DNA from: Notospermus geniculatus
Lineage: Eukaryota > Nemertea > Pilidiophora > Heteronemertea > Lineidae
Direction: 5' to 3'
DNA: 64,000 nucleotides
Assembly (NCBI GenBank): GCA_002633025.1
Contig: NMRB01000247.1
Coordinates: forward strand, 103,589 to 167,588
This document shows, one piece after another, positions 9,706 to 22,675 of this stretch. The notes below the pieces were generated by a model that made no database searches, was not told the DNA's origin, and saw nothing but the letters and a program-made list of their open reading frames with translations. The position numbers were made by a program, and so were the translations under genes. The number at the start of each line of letters is the position of its first letter. Positions within the stretch are counted from its first letter, which is position 1.

Positions 9706-11355
9706 TATTGAAAAAGAACTGAACAATTTAGGGTATTCATTCTACACCCTTATCATAGAAATACCCTGCGAGTTCATGACATATGACATTGAGTTTACAA
9801 ATGCATGATAAGTCCATCATTGGTGTAACCGAACGACCTTGTTGTTGAATTCAGAGAAGCAAATAGACTACCCTGGCACGGAACGCTTTCTTCCCTTTGA
9901 GAAGCTCATCATTTATGCTATGAAACAATTACATGTATTTGGGATACTATTGCACAGAGTAATACCCAGATGTCTGGTGCTGGCTTCAAATCTAATCATC
10001 CACAAGTTGGGCACGTGGACAGAATTTCTGACGGTTGGAGTGAATTTTCAAAACTCGGCATTCTCTGCAGCTGTTCAGTTGAAAACAGCATCAGTTGGAT
10101 GCATGTGTATGAGGTCTAATGTTGTTCGTGCTCCTGAGTCAAATCCTAAGCGCCACTGGAGGACATGGCGGGGCACACCTCACAACGGTGCTCAGAGACA
10201 CAGAAAACATGACACAGAACAGCGACAACAAAGATAAGTTTCATAATGGCGAACACAGGATCAGATAGTTTCAGGACAAACCGGTGTCTAAGTAGAGAAA
10301 TACTAAAAATGCACAGTAATGCCAATACACAGATAATGTACATGTACGTACCGTAAGTATTATCAGGCACTAATCAGAAAATAATGAATACAGCGAGAGA
10401 GGGGGAAGAAGATGAGAGCTATCACCCATACCCAGGAAAGGAAGCCCTTAGGAGTTTATGAAATGAAAGGAGTGTACCATGCTACAGGGTGAGTACAGTG
10501 CTGTCACTACACATGTTTGTGTGCTCTGTTCCAGTACGTCTTATTTTTACAAATGAATGTGATTTCATAAAGATATACATTGAATTGCAAAATCCATTGC
10601 AACAAATAAGTTCAGTTCACAGCAATTGTAGAACATTTGAACATGTATGTATACATAAAGAGTACACCTGAACAGTATATTTGTATCAGTCACCAACTTC
10701 CAATTTAATTGATACATTTGTACCATATTTATTCAGAGTTGGATCCAATTTATTCTGTCGAAGCTCTCGGATCTGGACCATATCGGTTTGTATCTTTTTA
10801 ACCTGCAGATTATGGGAATGTGGGAATGCAGAGTCAATTGGCTGTTTAGCTAAATATACAGTAGAAGGATGTCCAACAACAGGGACATGGATTGAAAATG
10901 GAAGTTGGATATTTCAAAGTGCTTGACAACGGAGATGATCTCCTGATCACGGATATTCGCCAGCATTTTATTCAACTGATTCAATCATCTGGTTACACTT
11001 TATACGGAACAAAAAATCTCAGCGCCACTCAATCCAGTTCTGTCTGATCTCGTACATGACCGGGATGACAAGTTTAATGGTAAATTAGCTGTGAGTATAT
11101 TAGCGGTAATGAACACACCCCCTATAATGGTAGGTTTTTAAGTCACGGGCAAGATACAAACGAAAGCAGACACCTTTGGGGACCTTGGGTTAACTATGGC
11201 ATTGTCTTCATTAGGGCTGAGGATCATTGGGCATCTGATAATAAATACCAGAGTGCAGTGTAGCATACCCTTGACTAAGGCCCGATTCCACTACAGCGGA
11301 TTCCGACACGTTTTGTGGCAAATGGTGCGGTTTGCATAGGCATTGGGATAATTAT

Positions 11356-11739
11356 TAGTGAGGTTTCGCAAATCTGACGAAACACGAAGTACGAAATACG
11401 AAATTGGACTTCATTTCCATGACGTAATGTACTTCAGGAGATGGTTGGTACCACAAATTTCCCCTGCTGCAAGAGTGTCTTTTAGCGTATGACGTTAGAC
11501 CGATAGAGTTACAGTCTACATTAAACTTCGAAATTTATCTTTCATTTCCACTTCATGAATTTGAAAATTTGAGATGCACCACAACTCTCTCGGTCTGTCT
11601 CACATGATATGCTAAAAGACACAATGGCAGCAGGGACATTTGTGGTAGCAACCATCTCCTGAAATACATTACGTCCTGGAAATAAGTCCAATTTCATATT
11701 TCGTACTTTGTGTTTCGTCAGATTTGCGAACCCTCACTA
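11356..11739. repeat. Palindromic element, long form (copy 1)
   Basis: Outer arms TAGTGAGGTTTCGCAAATCT and inverse; the palindrome continues inward through ATGACGTAATGTACTTCAGG to GCTAAAAGACAC near the centre. The arms are about 170-190 bases. The partner at 22676-22837 in copy 2 lacks the inner half. Confidence 0.75.
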
Positions 11740-12357
11740 TTAACACACTAAGCGCCGTATTTACGAAGCATGAATTTCCCCAAATGCGCGTTACTGTCAA
11801 AATCGCAAGAGATTACCGGGGTAACCTAAAGTAACCTTCAGAACAAAGGAATTGATCTGGTCACCGCATGATTACCAATGTGTAAATCGCGTGCGTGCAG
11901 ATAAACGGGCGATCATTTCTTCATATGCCCTTAATAAACCCACGGTTATGCGTTCGCCGAGGAATCCAATTTAGCCACGCGATTTGACCACACCCGTTCA
12001 AACGAAAATCGCACTTTGTAAATACGGCTCTAAGTGTTGTTAAACCAGGTTATCGAAAACCCTTTGGAAACTGCACTGCTCGCCACAAACCGCAGTGGTA
12101 ACCACTCCAGTGGAAATGAGGCGTAACAAAGTATTGTTCAAGGCATGCATTGAAGTCTCAAGTGGACGTGCTAAAGAAGTTGGTGATCCCACTTCCACAG
12201 ACACATGAAAGCCAGGCCAAATTTGATTGTTGAAGCGCGCACGTAATACGATACATGTACATGTAGTTAATTTGAAACGTGTGTTTGTGCATAGGATCTA
12301 TACTTCTAATAGGAGCAAAGGCGGGAAGATAAAAGTACAAATGAGCATGTTATCAAG

Positions 12358-13016
12358 TGATGGTAGAGGCCTAAAACCTTCACCTATACCTAGGTTATCA
12401 AGGATGAGCGTTCAGATTACGCAATGACCTTGAAGGTCAGAGGTCAAGTCAAGGTCAGAGAGTTCTAAAGCGCAAATCTCCTCGGAATTTCACGAGAAAA
12501 CGAATTAGAAGCCTGAATTAACCATCCCCGACAGGCTTATATCAGGGATCCTGTTCCAGTTACCGGTACGCAATACTTCTCAAGGTCAGAGGTCAAGGTC
12601 ACAGTTAACTAGCTCTGAGTAGTAAACTTCTCATCGGAAACCATTGACATCGCTCCGATGTCCTGCTCTTGTTTTTACCCTATTTTGCATTAAAACGGTA
12701 CCATTACGTCACTCACACGTAAACCTACGGCATTCATCATTCCAATGCACTCTATCGTCTTTCTTGAACTCGAGACTGAAGTGGTTAAGCTTGCTTCTGT
12801 CAGCCTCTACTGTAACCTTAAAGCAAATCACTCGCGGGGTTTGTTGACAGTTGTTTGTTGACATGTCCTCAATATCAAGCGCCGTTTTGAGAAAAAGGCG
12901 AAAGGAGGATTTCAGTTTAATGGGAAATGCCCTAGACAGCCAAACTTCAGAGGCGTATTCTGCAAAATCTGCCGCTTCGAAATCAATGTGAATAGGTCAA
13001 AATATACATTTCGAAC
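12358..13016. other. Spacer between the two JAK block copies
   Basis: No coding sequence recognised on either strand; in particular no pseudokinase or kinase motif. It carries two clusters of AGGTCA-type half-sites (12421-12458 and 12578-12603). The word AAAGCAAATCACTCGCGGGG at about 12822 recurs inverted near 13177-13200. The duplication junction must lie in this interval. Confidence 0.55.
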
Positions 13017-13256
13017 CGACTGAATTTGAAAATGTCATTAATCCATTTTAACAAGAACCTCGTCCCCAGGTGCACGTTCGCATATTTGCACATGTTTTGC
13101 CTATGACTGGAGCACGGCTTTGCCTGGAGGCTAGATTCACTCTCTATGGGAGGTACCATCAAAAATCAAAACAAACCCCGCGAGCCATTTGCTTTAATAG
13201 AGAATTTGAAGTGTATTTTCCTAACCCTAGGGTGAGAGACAACTTTATCCTCCTAC

Positions 13257-13513
13257 CTTCATTTGGTCGCATACGCTCAGTCAATCCAAAATGCTTCAAC
13301 ATCTCTTCGAAACTGCTGAAAACCATCTGATTCTCATCTCTGAGATTGACAACGAACTTCCCACTACCATTAGAACGAAACGGAATTGTGCACGGCTTTG
13401 ACTTGGTTGGCAACTTTGCAGTGATTGCATGCATGTTGAATTTGGCCGGGTCTTCTTTAACTATGTATGCACCAACTTCCTTGTCCTTTAAACGCAAACA
13501 GGCATCTTCATAC
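13257..13513 (-). CDS. JAK: JAK copy 2, exon 4: SH2-like domain
   Basis: Same as copy 1 exon 4, including AYIVKE in place of an Arg-bearing FLVR strand. A silent AAT/AAC-type difference was seen in KFNMH. The 3' splice-donor choice is uncertain, as in copy 1. Confidence 0.73.
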
Positions 13514-16100
13514 CTAGAGAGAAAACAGAATTAGAATGCATTGTGACCTTTTACATGCACAAATAATGACCTCCCTGATCACTTCAAGACTGAGAAAAGC
13601 TTCAATTTAAGAATGGCGATTTGTTTTACAACCTGGCCAAAAGAAATCTGTGCATTTTTTATTTTTCTGCCAGGGCCGAAGCCATAACGTCAACTTATAT
13701 TGTGCAAATCAAGGGTACATGTACCTTTCGAGGCTGTCTCAAAATTGCTTTGATGCCAAAAAAGACGAAGTGACTTTGTCTGGGGGTGGGGTGGTGCTTT
13801 CGATTTGGGGAAGCCCACTTCATCTTTTTTTGAAAAAATTGCCATCACTCTTTTTTACAGGAGAATGACATTTTTTATATGCAGTCTTCAGAAAGGAACA
13901 AGGTTCTGGCTACATGGGCCTACTATGGACTGTATGAGTCAGAGCTATAAACCAGGGGCGGATCCAGAATCATGGGAAAGAGGGGGCACAGCCAGCGCAT
14001 ATCGTGGAAAACCTCAGTCTTTAACATCTTTTCAAAATTTCGAAATTTCCCGGTCAATTTTAAAGATTTTCCACAAAATAGAGGGGGCACGGGCCGGGTG
14101 TGCCCCCCTTGGATCCGCGCCTGTAAACTTCCCACTTGTTGGCATGAAGCCAATGTCAAGTGCCCACTTCATCTTTTCAAGGGGGAGGGGGTCAGGGAAA
14201 AGATGAAGTCACTTCGTCTTTTTTGGCATCAATGTAATTTTGAGACGGCCCCTTACTGCACTACCTGCCAAAAGCAGTCTAAATGAGCCATGTATTTACC
14301 CAATAGGCCCATGCCATCGTCGATCCTTCAGTACCTTCAAAGAGGGTGGACTGAGATACTGACTGACTTCATTCACCGAAGTAACACACAACTGATGGTA
14401 GTAGTTCTTAATCAGACGATAGTAGCCATCAAGAGCAGCAAGGAATGATTCAGCATACTCCTTCTTTTGAAAGGTAAACACCTGAAACAGACAACTCATT
14501 TCAATCAATAAACTCGCAAATGTAAAACGCAAAGTTTTGTTTGGACTCACAAAAACCAGTGGTTGAGGTCTGGTACAAGTACATGTATTCTAAAATCTCA
14601 CCACTTTAAGACACTATACTGACAAGAAGCTTGTCTTGCAATAACCAATATACCATTTTAGATCCATTTTGACCTTGGACTGAAGTCTTGTCTTCAGCAT
14701 TACGCTCGGAATTTTGCCAGTCAACAAATGGGCTCTTGACAGTTTTTTACTGGAACATAGTGGGCTTTTGACAGTTTTTTACTGGAACATTCAGTATGTT
14801 TTTCAAGCAACTGAATAACTGAATGTTGTATGAGATTCTGACAGGAGATTCAAGAATCAAATTCTTACTTTCGGGGGCCTATACCGCAGTGTGATCAAGA
14901 CACCCTTGTCTCCATTCAGATGCCCGGACATTACATCATCGATTTGCCATAGTAATGTCTCTGGCTAGAAAACAAGATAAAATACGTATAAAGTCATCTC
15001 CGAAATTTGCAAATTTTCTACTCCAATCGGGGTCTTCCTCAGGCACTTTAAGAAATATTCTTAAGTTCTTACAGCTGAGCATCACCGCTTACTGTCCCAT
15101 GCAATGGACCTGAAGAGCCAGGGATGATATCCCATATGGCCAGGACTGGACTCAAACGCGGGACCTGCTGCTTGCTAGCTGAAGTGATAACCACTCGGCT
15201 ATGAGAGCCGACTTTCGATTCCAGTGAATAGGGAACACAAATGCAGGTTAGAAAAAACAGTTTTAGAGAAGCAGAACGTACATTTTTCCCACCACTACTG
15301 GAGTAAACTCCCTTGTGATCGATGAACAGCACTTTGGAAATATCGCTTTGAACTTCGTATCGTTCCATCATGTACTCTGTCCACTTTGAGAGAAGATCGT
15401 GCATGAAGCAGTGACAATAACGCTCGGGTTTCGCCTTCTCTTCATCATTGTACTCAGTCTCCACCCACTGTTTCAATGAATTCTGCAAGCGCAACTTCGG
15501 AGTCAAACTCCTGAATTCCTGCTTGCATGACTTGGGTAGGAATTTCAAGTACAGAGTGTAGTCAGTTCGAAGTTTCTCAACACGTATTTCGTTGACCTTT
15601 CCATACATGACCACGGCATTCAAGGCATGCCCAAGTTGCTGCTGCTGATCCAGTTTCTGAAAGTACATTTCGCTTAAACGCTCCGAAACAAAGTCATCCA
15701 ACATTTGATAATATAAGTACATGAAAACCTCTTTATCCCGGAGCCATATTGTGTTCAATTTTTCTGTCAATGGTTTGTAGCGAATACGTAAAACATATTC
15801 CACACATTCATTTGCCGGGGGACGAATTTTGAAGCTCAGTGGCGGCCATATTTGATGATCTTTCAGACTGACCAAACCGAACAGATGGAGAGTCGAAGGG
15901 CCAATCTTGCATTTCTTTGCCGTTTCAATACAGAGCTGCTCGAAAGTGTACTCCACAGAAGTGTCCGTGAATGTAATGAAGTGGTGTGGATCGGTTGGTA
16001 AGGCAGTTTTGGACTCCGGCTTGTAGACATAAACGATAATTCCATGACTGGCAAATCCTTTTGCGGTGTTGTTGTCACTTTCTTTCAGGTAACTCAACAT
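13257..16100 (-). CDS. JAK: Janus kinase-like gene, copy 2: FERM and SH2-like part
   Basis: Exons 15282-16100, 14869-14964, 14300-14481 and about 13257-13513, with the same splice sites and phases as copy 1. Coding changes are almost all synonymous; one Arg-to-Lys change (RLDQQ to KLDQQ) was noticed. To the left lie only 0.66 kb of spacer and then the 5' flank of copy 1, so no kinase exons can be joined to this copy here. It is therefore either one allele cut by assembly or a true 5' partial duplicate that would encode a kinase-less FERM-SH2 protein. Confidence 0.85.
13732..14250. repeat. Nested MITE, copy 2 partner of 716-1234
   Basis: Same inverted termini and same nested CAGGGGCGGATCCA element (13953-14123) at the same place, so both insertions predate the split of the copies. 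Confidence 0.75.
14300..14481 (-). CDS. JAK: JAK copy 2, exon 3: end of FERM and linker
   Basis: 182 nt, ending WHGPIG in phase 2 at a GTAAAT donor; same protein as in copy 1. Confidence 0.87.
14869..14964 (-). CDS. JAK: JAK copy 2, exon 2: FERM C-lobe strands
   Basis: 96 nt, phase 0 at both ends, same protein as copy 1 exon 2. Confidence 0.8.
15071..15211 (-). repeat. tRNA-derived SINE, copy 2 partner of 2055-2195
   Basis: Same head and body as the copy 1 element, with one change in the B-box region. Confidence 0.72.
15282..16100 (-). CDS. JAK: JAK copy 2, exon 1: start codon and FERM domain
   Basis: 819 nt, same start context and GTACGT donor as copy 1; MYFQKLDQQ in place of MYFQRLDQQ. 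Confidence 0.87.
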
Positions 16101-19067
16101 GGTTACTTCATTTCATGCTGCAATCACTGGTAGAGTAAATTCATTTATCCAAGCGTCACTCCCAGAAGTTTGTTTCTGAAGTTCACTGACTATTTCGAGG
16201 GCGTCCACATCACTTCATGCACACATGAATCTGAAAATGATTGACAGATGTGAACAATGTCAAGATTATGTGTTGGCAAAATAAATCTTAGGCCTACAAG
16301 TAGCAGGCCTGGGCCTGGGCCTATAGAGGCCGGGGGAGCGGTAGGAGCATCCTGAGAATCTAATGTCAAGGCTTGTGCAGTCTGAATAGCCTAAGGAGTA
16401 GGCCTACCTCATGACCTAGGTGAGACCTCTAGCCTATTCTCTAGTGATGCTAGAGGCATAATTAATACGCAACGGCTAGCCTGTGGCCTTGTCGTGGAGT
16501 GCAGGGGGGCAGAGGTTAGGCCTTTGCTCTTACATGTACATGTACTCTTAGTCTTTTAGGCCTAGCCTATGCATTGCATGTGTAACCTAAGAAGATGATA
16601 AGATGTAGGCCTATCATAAGGCCTAGTAGGCCTAGCTCAGCTATCAGGCTATAGGCCTATAGGCCTAGGCCTCCTAGGTAGGCGAGTAGGCACGCTAGAA
16701 GAAAATTTTTCCCTTTGAATAGTGCATTTTTCTTTGTAGATCCATAAAGAGCTCAAAGATAGAAACAAAATAAAAAAAAGATGAAACAATTTGGTTGGAT
16801 ATTAAGGAAGTTACGCCTAATTAAGCGTTTAATTAACGGTCTCTTAAGACAAACATGACAAAGGAAAATGTACTGGTTCTATTAAATAGCGCGTTTTTGG
16901 AAATCTATACTATAAAACGTCGAGGCACTTCCGTCTGTCAGCATTAGCGGCGTTGTGCAGTGACGTCATCAATCACTTCCAAGTAGGCGTATGTGGCTAC
17001 TGCTCTCAACGGCTACTACTGATCGGGCAACTGGTTCAAGCTGAATTTTTCCACCCATTCACAACTTATTTCACCCGTCAATTCAAACTGGTAATCTTGG
17101 AATGAATTGAAAACGCTGACAATTTGACGTCAGTGGATTTCGCCGCCTGCTCTGTTGCCATGTCAACCTCCTGCGCATGTCCAGCTTGTGATTAGGCCTT
17201 CTTCCCGTCTACCGTCTGATGGTCGCCATTTTGTTCTCGATTCAAAGTTTCAGTGTGGCCTACTAACCACTGAGCGCATAAAAATTTAAAAAACTCACCT
17301 ACGTCTGTTAGTTATTGAACGATAGCAACTGGATTGAATGAGGAACCCGCCCGCCCATCACAGGGACAGGTAGTGTTGACGCCGTGCTTCTACGTCAGCC
17401 GATTCACCTTAGCAACGAAAATCAACATGAATCAGTGTCAGTTTGGCACATATTCTATTGGCTCTGCTGTGGAGGTAGGCCTATGTCTGTAATGTCATAG
17501 CACGATGACGTCAGTAAACCGTGACGTATAACGACGGGTGTGTGAAGCAGTCCGCCGGCCGCGTGGAGCGTCACATCGTTTACGGTATCACCGGTAAACT
17601 GGACAACGCTGCACGTGACCGAAGTTTCGTCGAGGACTGTTAATGGGACTGACACCAGGAATTATGGCCCACCCGCACTTCGTGACCCATCATTCGACGG
17701 GTAGCCTACCGTACTTTGCTAGTGTTTACAAATGGTTAGGTAGGACATGAAACTTTCAGCCGCGACGGTGGCGCCTCCACCGGTAGTAACGTGCCTATCC
17801 TACTCCTAGGCCTGGGCCTACAGTAGGCCTACATTTGAATCGTAGGATAGGCCTAGGTCAAGCTAGGTCATTCTTCTGACTGACACTTCACCATCCATTC
17901 CATGCCATCAATGTTTTGTTCCATGTTTGACAGCAACAACACTCAACCAGAGAACCATGCATGCATGCATCACGGACGGAGAGTAGGCCTAGGGGGTCGG
18001 AATGTGGAAAGGCGGCTGCCATGCCAGCCAAGTCAAAAAGAAAGAGATCTTTTCATCAACATGATCAAGCATCAACGTCATGTTTTGTACGACACAACAA
18101 CATGGGTACAGAAAATCAACCTAAGTTACATTAGACGCAATGATTAGGGCCACTCTCTTCTTACTTTCGCCGGAAAAGAGGGTTAGTTCTTCTGCTCAGT
18201 GACTCAGTCAGTGTCCATGTGCATACATAGCATACACCATGTACACAGTGCAATATACACATGCCATGCATGTGATAAACTAGGTGGACTATTTCCCATG
18301 TTACCGGGCTCACCATCCACCAGTATGTCGTCGACTGGGAGGTTGGAGGGGTCAACCTCTTGGAGCTTTTCAGAACAAAGGGCCAATATCAGGATGTTGA
18401 AAGATAGTCCATAACCATGTGGCACATAGAAAACTTAACCAGTTGTTCCCATAATAAAGGTCTCTGTACACTATCAACATTTCGAGACACATCTGTCAAC
18501 ATGCGTCTTGAAATGTTGACAGTGTACAGCATGACAGAGGGTCCCCTATACCACACTGGCACCTTTCACATTAGAACAATTGTACTGAATGAATGAATAG
18601 TAAAACAGATTCAACTTGCAAAGAGTGACGTGGTAATGAACTGAGTTGCGTCCAAGCTGCTTTTGATGACGCCTGTCCATACCACCCTCACAATAAATTA
18701 GGCTGGCCCATAGAAATGGGGGGGGGGCCCTCTTTAAGGCCAATCTGTGTCAAAATCCCTGTAGGTCGTTGTTACAGGCTTGGTAGGTCTATGATAATCT
18801 TCCAATAGCTTTTATCTGTAAGACCAAAAAATCAAGGAGTCTGAGGTAATTCAAAATGAGACATTTATTGCTGAAAGATATTCACATGTGTACATCACAA
18901 AGATTTAGAGTTGATTAAAATATACATCATTTATGATTAATCCTATACCTACAAAGATACATGACTTAATTTATTTATACATGTACTGAGTTATTTTTAC
19001 ACGTGTTTTTTTATAGACAGTGCATAGACAAGAAACTCTGGATTGGTAAGGCTCTCATAGTCATACA

Positions 19068-19412
19068 AGAGAAATCATCATAGGTCTGCTATGTTGGTCA
19101 GTATGCCTATCGACAGTACCGGGATTCGAACCCACGCCTCCACATAAGGCAACACCGCCAGCATTGAGGGAAAGCGTGCACACCACTGTGCTAAATCCCC
19201 ATCTTCAAAAAAGATGGTTCAATAGCCAGGTTAATGCATGGAGTCCCTCAATACCCTGGGGAAGCGCGGACCCGTGGTGACACCTTATTATTGACCAACT
19301 AACGAATTTTTTATCACCTTCATGAGCGGCCACAGGCCTTTTTCACATGAGGTTTAGATGAACATTAGCAATCTTCGAGTCATACAAATTAGTCATACAA
19401 AGAAGTCATACA
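19068..19412 (-). mobile_element. tRNA-derived SINE-containing insertion, copy 2 only
   Basis: About 345 bases absent from copy 1, flanked by GTCATACAA repeats, as expected for target-primed insertion. On the minus strand a tRNA-like head is clear: A-box GGGGATTTAGCACAGTGGT (19184-19200 region) and B-box GGGTTCGAATCCC (19121-19133). The rest (19205-19390) is unrecognised and lies upstream of the head, so the insertion may be composite. Confidence 0.75.
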
Positions 19413-19552
19413 AAGAATTTGTCTTCTGATTTTATCAACCCACCCAAAGTTCCGATTTTATCAACCCACCCAAAGTTCCAAAATCTGTCATGACCCACTG
19501 AGGCAGAATAGGTGTTCCCACCAAAGGATATTTTTTTATTGACAAATGATCA

Positions 19553-19854
19553 GGGGCCTGATTCATAAAGTGACTTTAGGCTAATGGTACCATTAACTTC
19601 AGTGCATTTTCCATTTGTGACCCGATCTACCAAAAGTAGGCGCAAGTCGCAAATGAGGAAAGGGTTAACGACCTTGCAACACAAGCTGAAATTCAAGTTT
19701 CTGCGGTTGAGAATGGTAGTGGACAGCCGTGATAATAGTTGAGTAAACTGATGACTGGTGATGATCAGCGGTGACTTGCGCCTACTTTTGGCAGATCGGG
19801 TCACATTTGGTTAAAGGTACCATTAGCTTAAAGTCACTTTATGAAACAGGCCCC
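19553..19854. repeat. Palindromic MITE, copy 2 partner of 7262-7563
   Basis: Same nested palindrome with GGGGCCTGATTCATAAAGTG ends. Confidence 0.72.
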
Positions 19855-20597
19855 AGGTATTTTTTCTTAATTTTCTTTACGATTCTTTTCTTAAGGGTAA
19901 CATCAATCTATTTTTGGTAACATCAATAGGCCTAGTTCTTTATAATAAACATTACAACAGAAGGAAACATCAATGTCAAAAGAATCAGCAGCTGGCATCG
20001 ACACATTTAGAGCCCACCAACCTGAGTTTAGGTCATTCTTACGCCAGGGAATATTTCTGAAGTAAACCTTGAATGCGAGACAGACCAAACATGAATATTA
20101 CATTAGGTTTAGGCCTATACATAATCATTCGCAAGTATCTCGTGGGTCCTTCCCAATTAGACATCTGGAGGCACTGGACAACTACAAATCTGTCGACCAC
20201 TGCATTAACTTAATATCCATATCCATTTATGAAAAAAGTGCCAGTGAATTTTCCTACAAGTCTATTGCAATTTCATGGTAAATGAACACTGTAAGAAATT
20301 AAATGCCCCAGACTTTCCAGTTGAAATTAAAGGGTGATTTTTCAAATCAAAATGGAACCTCCCAAAATATGACCAAATCAAAGTGAATGCTAAATAGTCT
20401 TCTGTTACGCACAGTATATGAAACTAACTCAGTGCATTGAGAGCAGGATTATTCAGCAATCACTAAAAACTGACCATGGTGTCACATGACACATTCAAAA
20501 GGCAGGTTTAATGCTGAAGCAAGTGAGAGAACTAACTCCACAACACAGACCTTTCACTGCTCGTGCAGCTGGAGGCCAGAAAGAGTATTGAAAGGTA

Positions 20598-20771
20598 CAG
20601 TCCCCCCTCGCTATTACGAACCCTTCGGGGTCCAAGGGTTAACTTCCTACTAACGCGCAGTTCGTAATAGCGAGGATTTACAAACATGTCATGAATTTTG
20701 GGAGCCAGACGTTGGGTTCGTAATATCCAGGAGTTCGTAAAATTGTGGTTCGTAAGAGCGAGGGTGCACTG
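20598..20771. repeat. Tc1/mariner-like MITE, copy 2 partner of 9531-9705
   Basis: CAGTCCCCCCTCGC start, GAGGGTGCACTG end, TA on both sides. Confidence 0.72.
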
Positions 20772-20995
20772 TATTGAAAAAGAACTGAACAATTTAGGGT
20801 ATTCATTCTACACCCTTATCATAGAAATACCCTGCAAGTTCATGACATGACATTGTGAGTTTACAAATGCATGATAAGTCCATCATTGGTGTAACCAAAC
20901 GACCTTGTTGTTGAATTCAGAGAAGCAAATAGACTACCCTGGCACGGAACTCTTTCTTCCCTTTGAGAAGCTCATCATTTAGGCTATGAAACAAT

Positions 20996-21238
20996 AGCCC
21001 TTGTTACACTACATACAAAACCCGTGTCAAACCCGGGTTTTTTCTGTCCACACCTGTTAAAAACGCGGTGTAATAATCCCCTCCGAGCTCGAACGGGTCT
21101 TGGAGGGCTTAATTTAGGTCCCCGTCACAAAATTTGAGTAGTGTTGGCGGGCACCGGGCCTAAGGAGGGATTTTTCAGAGCCGGGCTAGACCCGGGTGTC
21201 AAAAAACCCGGGGATTTCTATGTAGTGTAACCACGGCT
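20996..21238. repeat. 243-bp MITE, copy 2 only
   Basis: Ends AGCCCTTGTTACACTACATA and the inverse of AGCCGTGGTTACACTACATA. Flanked by AAT on both sides; copy 1 has a single AAT, so a 3-bp target duplication. Inside are inverted ACCCGGGT-type words. The 3-bp duplication recalls Harbinger MITEs but the family is not settled. Confidence 0.8.
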
Positions 21239-22675
21239 AATTACATGTATTTGGGATACTATTGCACAAAGTAATACCCAGATGTCTGGTGCTGGCTTCA
21301 AATCCAATCATCCACAAGTTGGGCACGTGGACAGAATTTCTAACGGTTGGAGTGAATTTTCAAAACTCGGCATTCTGCAGCTGTTCACTTGAACACAGCA
21401 CCACTTGGATGCATGTGTATGAGGTCTAATGTTGTTCGTGCTCCTGAGTCAAATCCTAAGCCCCACTGGAGGACATGGCGGGGCACACCTCACAACGGTG
21501 CTCAGAGACACAGAAAACATGACACAGAACAGCGACAACAAAGATAAGTTTCATTATGGCGAACACAGGATAAGATTAGTTTCAGGACAAACCGGTGTCT
21601 AAGTAGAGAAATACTAAAAATGCACAGTAATGCCAATACACAGATAATCTACATGTACGTACCGTAAGTATTATCAGGCACTAATCAGAAAATAATGAAT
21701 ACAGCGAGAGAGGGGGAAGAAGATGAGAGCTATCACCCATACCCAGGAAAGGAAGCCCTTAGGAGTTTATGAAATGAAAGGAGTGTACCATGCTACAAGG
21801 TGAGTACGGTGCTGTCACTACACATGTTTGTGTGCTCTGTTCCAGTACGTCTTATTTTTACAAATGAATGTGATTTCATAAAGATATACACTGTACATTG
21901 GATTGCAAAATTCATTGCAACAAATAAGTTCAGTTCACAGCACTTGTAGAACATTTGAACATGTATGTATACATAAAGAGTACACCTGAACAGTATATTT
22001 GTATCAGTCACCAACTTCCAATTTAATTGATACATTTGTACCATATTTATTCACAGTTGGATTCAATTTATTCTGTCGAAGCTCTCGGATCTAGACCATA
22101 TCGGTTTGTATCTTTTTAACCTGCAGATTATGGGAATGTCGGAATGCAGAGTCAATTGGCTGTTTAGCTAAATATACAGTAGAAGGATGTCCAACAACAG
22201 GGACATGGATTGAAAATGGAAGTTGGATATTTCAAAGTGCTTGACAACGGAGATGATCTCCTGATCACGGGTATTCGCCAGCATTTTATTCAACTGATTC
22301 AATCATCTGGTTACACTTTATACAGAACAAAAAATCTCAGCGCCACTCAATCCAGTTCTGTCTGATCTCGCACATGACCGGGATGACAAGTTTAATGGTA
22401 AATTAGCTGTGAGTATATTAGCGGTAATGAACACACCCCCTATAATGGTAGGTTTTTAAGTCACGGGGCAAGATACACACGAAAGCAGACACCTTTGGGG
22501 ACCTTGGGTTAACTATGGCATTGTCTTCATTAGGGCTGAGGATCATTGGGGCATCTGATAATAAATACCAGAGTGCGGTGTAGCATACCCTTGACTAAGG
22601 CCCGATTCCACTACAGCGGATTCCGACACGTTTTGTGGCAAATGGTGCGGTTTGCATAGGCATTGGGATAATTAT

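Larger units (their letters stand above)
1..12357. repeat. Duplicated block, copy 1 (JAK block)
   Basis: This block aligns almost base for base with 13017-23580 at an offset of 13016 over the JAK exons. The left end is cut by the window edge. The match stops at about 12357/23580, after a shared CATGTTATCA. Differences are scattered substitutions, small indels and whole transposon insertions. Seen directly by comparing the two stretches. Whether it is a true tandem duplication or two haplotypes assembled in tandem is open; the allele explanation is favoured. Confidence 0.9.
3085..12357. other. JAK 5' flank, copy 1: no recognisable coding gene
   Basis: This 9.3 kb has no open frame that stays intact in copy 2 and resembles a known protein, apart from a possible non-coding first JAK exon near 4479. 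About 3250-3880 is dense in TAGGCCTA/AGGCCT words. The rest holds the transposon-like elements listed separately. Confidence 0.6.

Noticed and set aside
9839-10237. 132-codon plus-strand frame
   Set aside because: In copy 2 it is interrupted by the 243-bp MITE and several substitutions; no domain recognised.
12822-13200. Short inverted pair AAAGCAAAT...CTCGCGGGG around the start of copy 2
   Set aside because: The match is about 25 bases with mismatches and does not extend; too short to call an element or the duplication mechanism.
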